A stretch of 64,000 bases of DNA from Panopea generosa (lineage: Eukaryota; Mollusca; Bivalvia; Adapedonta; Hiatellidae). Where the stretch lies: the NCBI GenBank assembly GCA_029582155.1, contig CM055901.1:40945616-41009615 (forward strand), in the 5' to 3' direction. The notes under the pieces were generated by a model. The model had not been told where the DNA came from and did no database searches. It worked only from the letters and a program-made list of their open reading frames with translations. Numbering within the stretch: the first letter of the stretch is position 1; each line of letters starts with the position of its first letter. Shown here piece after piece: positions 1 to 11,300 of the stretch. The position numbers were made by a program, and so were the translations under genes.

Positions 1-1055
1 AAACACCGATTTTAACTCGCTGTACTGTTATACGATTGACAATTAAAAAAATGTTCACGCTATTTTTAGAAAATCATGTTCGTTGTATTGATACTTTTCC
101 GCATAGTGAAATAGAATGCTACGTAAAATGACGCAAGAAACTGCCAGAGTGACGACATCACACATTGGCACAAGGTCAAAAATTAAATGTGTCGGCGTTA
201 TAGACATATTCAATCGCAAAATAAAAACACGGACTGGTTCACATTTATTTGTTACATACTTTCTCGATTCCGTAATGTTTACTTTAGTGTAAACCAGTCT
301 GGCTTTGAGTGGACATTTCATGATTATGTGACCGTTACGTGTTTATCTGATGGAATTAACATGACGCACTTATTACCGTGTGTATTTAATTTCAAAGGAT
401 GCAAAGCAATTGTGTTTTGGCAAATTGATGAATCTTTTAGTATTGGATATATACCGGTATATAATTTATTGATTTTTTTAGCGATGTTATAATTATATGT
501 TAGCGATGACGAAGCGTGATGGAGTGAATGTCAAAGAGACGACTGTTCTTTGGTTGAAAATCAATCATTTTTAAATGACACCCAGTATCTTTTGTTTGTT
601 CTGTTTGTAGTAGTTTATGTTTATAAAATAAAATCAATATAATATGCGGTATTTCGTTATGATTAAAAAAAAAGATTGTAATATTTTAAAAACAAAACAA
701 AACATGACTGTGTACGAGTGTCACCGGTCATTTTGGAGTATTGAAAGTGGGTGCTGCCATGTGGCTTCTGCATATTAGTTGACATCTTAATTGCACGCCT
801 GGGCAGGTGTTGACAACACTGAGTATGTATTGAGACAGTGATGCAAAGTGTTAAGTATTTTGAGTGTGTATAAAACATAGATTAAAAAAATTAACGGCAT
901 TCTGTTGAGAAATATCAAAATTGTCACTACCACGAAAGTGTCACTTATGATGCGCTCTATACACATATATAGGAGAATTGTATTTTTTTTCTTAGTTCTT
1001 GGTCTTAAAACATGGATGTGCGATATACAAGAATGCATCTAATACGCGAGTAGAT
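1..1055. other. AT-rich sequence with no recognised gene
   Basis: Short open frames on both strands (for example 187-492 +) show no recognisable domain, splice pattern or codon bias. It lies upstream of NF-YC and could hold 5' non-coding sequence of that gene, but nothing in it proves so. Confidence 0.4.
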
Positions 1056-2215
1056 ACGGTACTAATACACCTTGCGATATAATATGAAATATGTAAACAT
1101 AGACTTAAATGTATTAATTTTATGTAGGTTAGCTCCCCTTAACATTATGCATGTCTAAATCACAAATTTTAGAGATTGAATAAGACCGGGAGAAGTGAGA
1201 GAATTTCGGGAGAACTGACTACGCCTCTATCAGTATGTCCAACTTACTATGTTGTATTTAATCTTTGTTCTTTATTGACTATCATTTCTGTTCTGTCGAT
1301 TCTGTGGCAGTGTGGGAGCAGGAGTATATTTAAAACATTATTTTAAATATCTTTCTCTTGTTTTCTAATAATTGCTGTCATAATATACAATAATGGCAAT
1401 GTCAAGCCTACAAAGCTTTTCAATCTATCAAAAAGAACTTGGCAATATGATAAATAAATGCAGTCTATGATAGCCTTCAAATATCTGGCAAGTGCAACTA
1501 GTCAACTATATTTCAAATATTAAAAAAAAAACCACATAATTCATCTTAATTGTTGTTTTCAATACTATATTTAAATCATGCCAAAGAAAATTATATGCTG
1601 AAACTACACAACCAAAATGCAATGTTTATAACTATAATACCCCACCCACATTTTTCTTTACCGTAAACTCAATTTAAATACCAACTTTCACGTTTTAAGA
1701 AAATTTATATACATACAGTTCCAATTGTAAATCTACAAAATATTTATAAAATTACCAGAACCTTACGCTGACATTTTACATATATAAACGCGATTTTTTT
1801 ATCTTTGCTCGGGTAGGTGGTAAGAAACGTGTACTTTGGTCGTAGATATCCGACCAATCAGAGCGGTTATTAAAAATAGATTAATTTATATTCAAAGCTA
1901 TCCACCAATCACATTAGAGGAATAAAAATAGAAAAATGAATATGTATGAGAGGTTTTCCAAAGTCGCATTATCGGGCATGTGGTGTGGTAAACACCGCGG
2001 GGGTCAATTATTTATACTGATTAGTTACAGTCTTTAAACAACAGTTTGACATGTGTTGTATCGAATAGAGATATTTGCAGACCTGTGTATTGTGAAAACT
2101 AGCTTGTCCGATTTTTAAGACAAGCCCAACGGGCAAGTAACTTTGAAAAAGGCACATGTCCGGATCCAGATTTGACAAGCCCCGGGCATCGGGCTGTCCT
2201 ACTTTTGGAGCACTG
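1056..2215 (-). mobile_element. hAT-like non-autonomous element, copy 1 (5'-truncated relative to copy 2)
   Basis: It is homologous, in inverted orientation, to the element at 30093-31576. The shared landmarks are the 'gggcaagtag...gacaagccc' end, the accaatcagagcgg box and the gtaccccacccaca-type stretch. The end at 2215 has TTGGAGCACTG, matching the CAGTGCTCCAA terminus of copy 2. Homology stops near 1056, so the other terminus is missing. No transposase frame is visible. Confidence 0.65.
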
Positions 2216-2225
2216 CCCGGGAAAA

Positions 2226-2328
2226 AGAAGTTAGGTTAACTGATCGTCTTTTAGCCCTAGATGGCATAGCAATTACTCTAAATATTCAAACAAACAAATG
2301 GCACCTCTCAGGACCTCGAGTCCTTTGA
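2226..2328 (+). repeat. Partial SINE-like repeat (3' part)
   Basis: Matches the end of the repeat at 25050-25345: a shared gttaggttaactgatcgtct block, then 'ccctagatggcatagc.attactctaaat', an AAAC-rich stretch and 'tggc.cctctcaggacct.gagtc'. Only the downstream part is present here. Confidence 0.5.
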
Positions 2329-2530
2329 TATAAATGTTACATGGTACAAGGGTGTATGCTTATACCTCAAGTTTTTGTACTATTAAAGGGCTGCTATATT
2401 TAAGTTCAAGGGGAAATATTGGTTTGCAAAGAAGAAATTAGGGTTATAACTCTATGTTTAGGTGCAAGTTGTATATATAGACGTTACTTTAACTTTTGGA
2501 TTATGGTTCCTTTTTTCTTATGATGTCTTA

Positions 2531-2767
2531 TTTTTTTTTTTTAATGGGGTTTAACACCATTTTCGATACATTTCAGGTTGTATATGGCATATCCAGTTTT
2601 ATTGGTGGAGGAAGACCTCAGAATGAATCTGAGTAGAACTACCGTCCTTCCATAAGTAACTGGCAAACTTTTTCACATAAAGTTTTTGGAGTGAGTGGGA
2701 TTCGAACCTACGACCTAAGCGGTGAGAGGTAAGGGATCTTGAGATCTTAGACCATGTAAGGCCCCAT
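2531..2767 (-). mobile_element. tRNA-derived SINE with 9-bp target duplication
   Basis: Read on the - strand it starts with a tRNA-like head (ggtctaagatctcaag A-box-like, GGTTCGAATCCCACTC B box near 2700) and ends 'gtgttaaaccccatt' plus poly-A (poly-T at 2531-2542). The direct repeat ATGTCTTAT flanks it at 2523-2531 and 2768-2776. This is the usual layout of a LINE-mobilised SINE. Confidence 0.75.
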
Positions 2768-2808
2768 ATGTCTTATATTAATTATCAACCAAATGTTGCC
2801 ACTATTTT

Positions 2809-4228
2809 TAGCTCACATGAGCCGAAGGCTCACAGGTGAGCTTTTGTGATCGCCTGGTGTCCGTCGTCTGTCGTCCGCCGTTAACTTTTAGCTTCTAACA
2901 ACTTCTCCTCTGAAACCACTGGGCCAATTTTGATATAACTTCGCAGAAATGTTCCTTGGGTGACCCTCTACCAAGTATGTTCAAGCCATCTTGATTCCTC
3001 AAAAAACATGGCCGCCAGGGGGCGGGGCAAGTTTAATTAGTAAAAACTTAAAAAATCTTCTTGTCAGAAACTATTGGCTCGATTTTAAAATAATTTCACA
3101 GAAATGTTCCTTGGGTGACCCTCTACCAAGTTTGTTCAAGCCATCTTGATTCATCAAAAAACATGGCCGCCAGGGGGCGTGGTTAACTTTAATTGGTAAA
3201 TCTTCTTGTCAGAAACTACTGGCTCGATTTTAAAATAATTTCATAGAAATGTTCCTTGGGTGACCCTCTACCAAGTTTGTTCAAGCCATCTTGATTCATC
3301 AAAAAACATGGCCGCCAGGGGGCGGGGTAAGTTTAATTAGTAAATCTTCTTGTCAGAAACTACTGGCTCGATTTTAAAATAATTTCACAGAAATGTTCCT
3401 TGGGTGACCCTCTACCAAGTTTGTTCAAGCCATCTTGATTCGTCAAAAAACATGGCCACCAGGGGGCGGGGCAAGTTTAATTAGTAAAAACTTAAAAAAT
3501 CTTCTTGTCAGAAATTACTGACTCGATTTTAAAATAATTTCACAGAAATGTTCCTTGGGTGACCCTCTACCAAGTTTGTTCAAGCCATCTTGAATCGTCA
3601 AAAAACATGGCCGCCAGGGGGGCGGGGCAAGTTTAATTAGTAAAAACTTAAAAAATCCTCTTGTCAGAAACTACTGGCTCGATTTTAAGATAATTTCACA
3701 GAAATGTTCCTTGGAGGACCCTTCACCAAGTTTGTTCAAACTGTAGTGATTCGTCAAAAAACATGGCGGCCAGGGGATGGGGTTAGTTTACTATATAAGC
3801 TATAGTAAAAACTTAAATCTTCTTGTCAGAAACACCGGATCGATTTTAAAACAATTTCGCAGAAATGTTCCTTGGGTGACCCTTTACCAAGTTTGTTCAA
3901 GCCATTGTGATTTGTTAAAAAACATGACCACCATAGTGAGGCGCTAGTTTACTATATAGGCAGCTATAGTAAATACTTCAAAAGCCTTCTTATCAGAATC
4001 TACTGACCTAATTTCGATGTAATTTCACTGACATTTACCATGGGTGAACCTCTACCAAGTTTGAACTCTTCTAGGCAGCTGTTACATCTTCAAAACAAAT
4101 CAAAATTCTAACTACTGGCCCATCTCGTTTTTCTGGAATTTTGAGTATACATGTATTATATAATCCACTTAAGTTGGGTGACTAAAGGTCAGTCAGGTGA
4201 GCGATATAGGGCCATCTTGGCCCTCTTG
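2809..4228 (+). mobile_element. HINE/Helentron-like element, family A, copy 1
   Basis: 5' end TAGCTCACATGAGC with a palindrome (gctcacaggtgagc) next to it. The body holds five to seven tandem ~150-180-bp units ('cttcttgtcagaaact...aaacatggccgccaggggg'). The 3' end is gtcaggtgagc, then the hairpin GGGCCATCTTGGCCC, then CTCTTG in a T run. The gctcacctga motif at the 5' end is inverted in the 3' subterminal region. No terminal inverted repeats at the very ends and no coding capacity. Classification as Helentron-derived is inference from this layout. Confidence 0.6.
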
Positions 4229-5029
4229 TTTTTTTGTTAATGTGTATCATATTGAACATTACAACTTTTGGGTTCCGCATTTTATTCACTTTGGAGCCCA
4301 AAACTATTATTTGTCATTTATATGAACTGTTGTATTGAAATATTTTGGCATAGAACACAGTACAATAGTGATTTGTTTATGGGGAAATACTTACAGGTTA
4401 GAAGTTGTATGGTATTTTATACGCCAGTAGAAAAATTCATGTAACTTCTAACCGGCTTTATTCGGCCACTTAGATGTTGTTCTACGTTCTCATTCCTGGA
4501 TACCAGTCATGGTCTTGTTGCATAATTTTTATTTATAGAATTAAGTCCATGAAAGATACAAACATTGATTGACAGATAAAAACACTTTACCTGAGGCAAC
4601 TTTCCAACTCAGTGTGCTCAAATCTGCTCATATGTCATTGCTATGTAATGGACTCAATCAGGAGAGCTGGGTCCTTCTACAGATTAATAGAAATCTCTAA
4701 GGTAGTCCGTGTTTGAATCAATCAAATTCAAACCAAGTTCAAATTTTATTCATCAGCTTAGTCCAATTAAAACTTTAAGAAGTGACAAATGAAAGAAATA
4801 TTGTTATAAAGAAAGAAATAACTTGTTTATGAATGACAAACATTTTCATGAATTCTCATGGCCATCGATGCATTTACAACAGCTGATACCTCTCGGTACA
4901 TGAATAAATCATGTTTTAAATCTAAATTTACTGATCAGTTATACCAAAATCAGCCAATTCCATCATCCTTCGGTACTTATTAGAACCGTGGCCGGATATA
5001 TGAAAAGATATAAATACACACATGGACAT
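4229..5029. other. No gene seen
   Basis: AT-rich sequence with short frames only. Nothing in it was recognised as an exon, RNA gene or mobile element. Confidence 0.4.
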
Positions 5030-6010
5030 TTTATCCCCCTGCCGAATAATGGTCCCATCCGTCTGTCTCCGTAACACTTTTGTCTGGAGCATATCTACAA
5101 AACTATTCAAGCGATTTTGTTGAATCTTCACACAATGACAGAGGACATTGAGAGGAAGTGCAGTGTACAAGAACTATAACTTGGCCTTGCTTATTTTTTT
5201 ATTGATCTCCCTTTATTAAATTTACATTTTTGTCTGAAGCATAACTCCAAAACTATTCAAGTGATTTTGTTGAATCTTCACAAAATGACTGAAGACATTG
5301 AGAGAAAGTGAAGTGTACAAGAAACATAATTCTACCTTGCTTATACTTTTTGCATTATCTCCCTTTATTAAATTTACTTGTCCTGGGCTAAATGAAATTT
5401 ATTCAAACTGCATACAAAGACAGAGGACATTATGGGGAAGAACAGTGTCTAAGAACCATAACCCTTCCTTGCCTCATTTTTCAATTATTTCCATTTGTCA
5501 CTTTAAGTATACTTGTCATCAAGATAACTCCAGAACTATTCAAGGGATTTGGTAAATATTTGAAACAATGATAGAAGACATTGAGGTTAAGTGCATTGTA
5601 CAAGAACTATAGCTCAACCATGCCAATTTTTTAATTATCTCCTTATCTATCTTTATTATATTTTATTATTATGCTTGTCCAGAACATAACTCAAAAAGTG
5701 TTCAAGGGATTTAGTTGATATTTCACACAATTATAGAGGACACTGAGAGGAAGTACATTGTGCAAGAACTATAACACTTTCTTTTGTATTTACATAAGTA
5801 TTCCCTTTGTTATTATATTCTATTATGCTAGTCCGGAACATAACTCAAAAAGTGTTCAAGGGATTTAGTTATTTATATATTTCACTCAATGATAGAGGAC
5901 ATTGAGAGGAAGAAGTGCAGTGTGCAGAAAGCATAACTCTTCTGTCTTTGCAGAATTATTCCCCTTTGATATTTTCTCTTGTTTGGAGTATACCTTGAAA
6001 AGTTTTAAAT
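5030..6010 (+). mobile_element. HINE-like element, family D, partial copy (tandem ~130-150-bp units)
   Basis: Repeated units contain 'cttgtc.ggagcataact..aaa', 'ttcaag.gattt.gttgaat', 'gaggacattgagaggaagtgcagtgtacaagaa' and 'attatctccctttatt'. The same unit builds the element at 40367-42089. The defined 5' and 3' ends of that family are missing here. A G run follows at about 6014-6032. Confidence 0.55.
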
Positions 6011-6032
6011 TGGGGGAGGGGGGGGGGGGGAG

Positions 6033-6488
6033 GAGTTGGCCATATCCAACATGGCTCATGTTGTTGTTTTCATTTTTCTGGAACCATTTTGACATTAGAA
6101 GCCATTGATGGAGCATTTTAGAAAAAATCAATTATTGCTAGGGAAATGAACAAATCGACCAAGCAACAACCTGCAGATACATTCACTATTCTCTGTAGGT
6201 ATATATCACGGTGGAAGATAAAAATCGAAGTTGATAACTCTTACCCAGATTTGATGATCAATGGAATTTTCTGGATGTTTACCGATATAACTACTAAATC
6301 ATTTACGTTATTACAAAGGTCTGGTCTAATTCAAATATCAGCATTAATAGCGAGTTTATATACATGTTATTTTATGACAAACAACAGTATTTGGCACCAG
6401 ACATGATCCAGATAGTCACAATTCATACTAATATTACAATTATACCTGTTCTTTATTGATTTGAAATGACATAAAGTTTATACTGTTA
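6033..6488. other. No gene seen
   Basis: AT-rich spacer between the family D repeat and the MULE. The frame at 6146-6406 shows no domain, and no splice-site context supports it. Confidence 0.35.
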
Positions 6489-8162
6489 TGCTGCTTTGGT
6501 AACCGGTCATTTGCCACCGCGGTCATTTTCCCCCTCGTCAATAAGTGCATAGGCGGACATTATCCGCCGCATCTTTTTTATTTGGCGGACATTCTCCCCC
6601 TCACTAGTTTTTTACATGGCGGACATTATCCACCGTACCTAATTGATGGAAGCGGACATTCTCCCCATCATACATATGCGGACATTCTCCCCCTCACCAG
6701 TTTTTACATGGCGGACATTCTCCACTGCACCTACATCTAATTGATGGAAGCTTCATACATATGTGGACTTCTCCCCTTCATATGTATGCGGAAATTTTCT
6801 CTAAGACTAACAAAGAAGAAAATGTTGTGAGAAAAGGAGAAGAACTCCTTCTGTCTCAATATTTTCTTAAGTCCTAATATGAATATTATCGAATAATAAA
6901 AAAAAAAAAAAAAAAGAACAACACACATCACATTTTTACAAGTATATTTCTTTAAAAAAGCACACTTAATGAGGTTTCAAATAAAGCACAGGAATAGCAC
7001 ATTCTAGAGAATAAGCACAAGTTACTTTGATAGTCTAATGTTGGAACCAATAGTTTTCAAAAACTCTGCAAGGGACTTCTGTTTTTTAATATACTGGCCA
7101 CATAATGTTTGAAGAGTCTGTTGATGTTTTACAAGCATACGCTTACATCTCTGCGAAGAAGTCTGGCTCATCTGATGTCTTAGAATGTCCGCCTCTACCA
7201 TCGTCGCATCCTTCTCAAGGCACTGAATAACGGTCCAAAGTGAGGGGATATTGTGACCAACCAACCTACTGAAACCATTATTCCATCCCTCACAAACATT
7301 GTTGGTTCGCGCTTGACCCGTCATGGTTGCAAGGTGAACGTTCCAAGTCTTGAGTTTGAATAATGGTTCAGTATGTTGGAACTTCATTTTGCCATTCATG
7401 GAGAGAACAGATCTGAAATACATAAATAAAATTGATAACAACCTTTACGACTTAGGACGTAACTTAAGAAGAAAAAAACATTTACGCATTCAAAGGAGGA
7501 TCAGTTAGATTTCACATCAGATATATTTTTTGGAAGAGTCATTTTTACAGTGGAGACATATGTTACATTGATAACATCACACATACAGTAGAAAAAAGAC
7601 GTTTACACATTCAAAGGAGGTTCAGTTATATCTTACAACAGATACATTTTGGAAGAGTCATTTTTACAATGGATACATATGTTACATTGATAACATAACC
7701 TATACAGTAGAAAAAGACGTTTACACTTTTAATATATGATTCTTCATTAACAGTTTGCATTTCAAGTTGACATTCTCTATCTGTTTTAAGTCCATACATC
7801 AATGAAATTAATGTATTTAATTGGTTAAAGACCGTCAGTAATTATAGGCAAATTGTTAAGTGGGGATTAAAAGGTAAACTGTTAAACACAAAACAATTGC
7901 GGATTGAATATTTTTAATGGAAATCCGATAATTGTTCAGTTAATAAAATATATGTATAGGCAAACTGTGTTGAAGGGGAGAAAGTCCCTTTGTGCAGTGG
8001 AGAATGTCCATTTGCGCAGTGGATAATGTCCGCCATGTAAAAACTGGTAAGGGGGAGAATGTCTGCCAAGTAAAAAAGATGCAGGGGAAAATGACCGCCT
8101 ATGCACTTATTGGCGAGGGGGAGAATGACCGCGGTGGCAAATATCCGCCATTCTGCTGCTTT
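6489..8162. mobile_element. Mutator-like (MULE) transposon with long terminal inverted repeats and 9-bp target duplication
   Basis: The direct repeat TGCTGCTTT lies at 6489-6497 and 8154-8162. Inside are inverted repeats of roughly 200 bp: atttgccaccgcggtcatt, then 'ccccctcg.caataagtgcataggcgg', built from short tandem units of the form gcggacattctccccctc. A transposase exon lies on the - strand at 7022-7412. Nine-base duplications and long inverted repeats are the mark of MULEs. The element ends 43 bases before the NF-YC exon 1 acceptor. Confidence 0.85.
7022..7412 (-). pseudogene. MULE transposase, C-terminal exon remnant
   Basis: The exon begins after an acceptor (atttatgtatttcag on the - strand) and reads about 130 residues to a TAA. 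It includes the motif RTNNVCEGWNNGFSRLVG, then IPSLWTVIQCLEKD, which is the conserved C-terminal part of animal MULE transposases (the type often fused to FLYWCH zinc fingers). The catalytic DDE region is not present in the element, so it cannot be an active copy. The product would be a cut-and-paste transposase. Confidence 0.75.
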
Positions 8163-8205
8163 AATTAAATGAAGATTGGTTTAACTGGTGAAAACAACAT
8201 TTCAG

Positions 8206-8220
8206 ATGAAAATACTTTGA
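8206..8220 (+). promoter_or_regulatory. Four-codon upstream ORF abutting the NF-YC start
   Basis: ATG AAA ATA CTT TGA, with the TGA directly followed by ATG ATG. It lies in the transcript only if the acceptor at 8205 is used. Its position suggests an effect on start choice or reinitiation; that is inference. Confidence 0.45.
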
Positions 8221-8343
8221 ATGATGACAGACCCAACTTACACACCAGGTGCCCCTCCAGGAGCTGGAGTGTCCACAGAAGCTGCTCAGATGTTACAAAA
8301 CTTCTGGCCAAATGTAGCAACGGATGTAAGGGGTCTTAAAAAT
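8206..8343 (+). CDS. NFYC: NF-YC exon 1 (first coding exon, CDS from 8221)
   Basis: The exon begins after an acceptor ending atttcag at 8205 and ends at the donor aat|gtatgt (8343/8344). The first 15 bases would be 5' UTR. They form a four-codon upstream ORF (ATG at 8206, TGA at 8218-8220) that stops immediately before the NF-YC start. Codons 1-41 encode the variable N-terminus and the FWPNVATDV lead-in to the histone fold. An upstream non-coding exon must exist if the acceptor is used; none was recognised. Confidence 0.9.
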
Positions 8344-11300
8344 GTATGTATCGATTCTATACCGTATTATTATATATTAATTAATCAAGGATTTACACAA
8401 TTATAATTTAAGATAAAAATAAGTCGTGAATTGATTACCGTATTTTCCTGAGTATAATCCGCAGGGTGATTTTGAAGCCAAAACTGGTGGAAAAAAGCTA
8501 GTATCTGTTTATGAATCAGTTGTTTACTACAGCCACCATTTTGAAATTGGGACGAAAGTGAAAATGTATTTTGATTGGCTAGTAATGGAGTAACAAAATC
8601 TACACTGGTGTACCGCATAAGTTGTAAAAATGTATGTGAAACATTTTGATAGTGTGTTAGAGAGTAAATAATAGTGTTAATTAATTTATTTATTAAATGT
8701 GTGTGTGTATTTGGGTTAGACAAAAGGGGGAAAATTAAAGCTTACTATTCATCAAACTCCTCAAAATCATCTTCTTCGATGTCCCTGGCGACTGTTTTTT
8801 CACTATTTATCCTCACACCGATAATACATTCTCAATCCCTTCTCAACACCTACTCAAAAATGTCACTATTGTCACTTATCAAACGGTATTCACACTCTTT
8901 AATTGAAGATCAAAGAGATGTCAATTAGTTTCAATTAAGAGTGATAATCTGACAGCAGGAAAGGATGAGGAAAGTACAAGTGGGCGGAGTCAATTTTGCA
9001 ATTAACTGCCGCTGAACACCTGCACAATTTTGTATTCACAGATATTTAGATTCGTTTTGTGTTGTTTTTAATCAGTAAACTTTCTGTTCATGATTATAAA
9101 AAGAATGGAAATTCATAATTGTAAAAAATATTAATTTTGACAAAATCAATTTTTTCATATATATTTCTTAATTACATTAAACATCATACAATTATTCCGT
9201 TTAATGACGAGCATAGAAAATAGTGAATTGAACAGAATTTAAATATTTGCACCAGTCTAGTTAATAAATGAAGACTACCAGTTTAACGAAAATTTTTGTT
9301 GTTTTCACATTTGGAAGTAACAGAATACACAATAATACCAAAAATGGTTTATAAACTGTGTTTATTAAATAGAATAGATAATAAAATATAAAGCATGTAA
9401 GACATGTTTAAAACTTCCTGGTTTATTGCACTATGTTCAAGATGATAGTTGTCAGAAATGCTGTTGTTGACCGGCCTTTGTTGACAATCACAAAGTTTTG
9501 GGAAAACTTTGACGAAACCTGAAAAATAAAGTGGTTTTTTTTCTACACACTAGTATGATACACACCCCTGTTTAAAACCTTAAAAACTGCAGATTATGCT
9601 TGGGAAAATACAGTAATTCCATAATTGAATTGAAATTTATTTGTAGTATACAAGTTTACATGCATTGTGCAATTATATCCCCACAATTCAAAGACTGGTG
9701 AAGTGGAATTAAGTGTTACCTCAGTTGCCTGTCCATAAATATGTACATACCTCTGTGTAAGTATGTCTGTGCATCAATTTGGTATTGAATGACTTCTGAA
9801 AAACTCCATGGACACATGTCACTTATAAGTCTCAAACATATTATATTCTTGCTCTTTTTTTTTCAGGATCATTTTAAAACTCAGGAACTTCCTTTGGCCA
9901 GAATCAAGAAGATTATGAAACTTGATGAAGATGTCAAGGTATGTAGTCTTGTGTGATATTTATTATGTTCATTGCTACATAATGGATTCATAATATCAAG
10001 GATGATTTGAACACATAGAAACAACATCAGTTGTTTTTTTTTAGCTCAGCTTTGCTGGAGGTCCATCTGTTATTAAGTTGTATAAAACATCTCTAAATTC
10101 TGAAAGCTGGTGGGTCCCTTCAACTAGGGGAATAATAGCACTGTTATGATCAGTATGTGGATAAAATTAGAATAATGTAAATTGTAAGTATGTATGTGTA
10201 AGACAGTTTACAGGTCAGCATCCCTGTTTTTAACCAGGTTTTTCAAAGTTGAAAACCTGGTTATAAGATTGGCGAAGTCGGCGGGCGGGCAGATGGGCGG
10301 CGTCAAGTTTTTCGTTTTCGTTCAATAACTAGAGTATTTTTCATCAGATCTTAAAGGGTACCGCATGTCAGAATATCAATGGCCATTTATCGTTAAATAG
10401 ACATGTAACTAACACAAAAATCAACAAATTTTAATTGAACGAAATTTATCAAGTGAGAAAAACGATATTAAATATCATGATTTCAAGCATTTCCAATATA
10501 TCATGGGTGCCGCCATTTTAAAGCTCTTTTATGTTGGAGGTTTTCGGTGACGTCATAGCTGCACTTCCGTTCTAGTTCTTGCGAAAAATTTATTGTGTCG
10601 TTAGTGACTGCTCTCTACTGATACTCTTTTGTATATACACTAATTCACGTAATCAATTGATAGATAGATATACAGTACATTAGTGAACATCGAAGGAAGA
10701 CAATTAAACGCGAAAACTATTCTGGACTTAAGATTGCAGAATAAAGCGTACCAATGCCTTGGCGTACTACTACCCAAGGATACAATTTCTGATCATTTCA
10801 GTACGAAGATGACCATATGCGACATACATATAAACTTAGTGTATATTATCTAGTGGGAAGCTCTTAAAAATGTGCTAATAACATATAGCTCAGCTGATTT
10901 CTGAAATTTAATTTGTAATTTTATATACTCTTCCAAAATATTGCGAAATTGATATAGCAAACTTTCACAATCTTATAACTGCAGGCTGTTTAAACGATTC
11001 GCGGACAAAAGCCCCCCCGGACATAAGCCCCCTCAAACCGGTAGGGCGGACATAAGCCCCCTCTATGTTTTTGCAAGGCGGACATAAGCCCCCTCGTCTA
11101 ATTTTTTGGGGCGGACAAAAGCCCCCTCGACTATTTAAGCAGGGCGGACAAAAGCCCCCTTACCTAGAGTAATATAGTTGATAAACCCCCCTTCACCTTT
11201 GTTTTTGGTCATAGGTCTGCTCAAATGTTTATCTTCTTAACAATTTCCGAATCAATAATGGTTAAACATGTCTTAAAAAAAAGAATAGCGTATTTGGTTT

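Noticed and set aside
187..492. 101-residue + frame
   Set aside because: No domain, no splice or promoter context, overlapping frame on the other strand.
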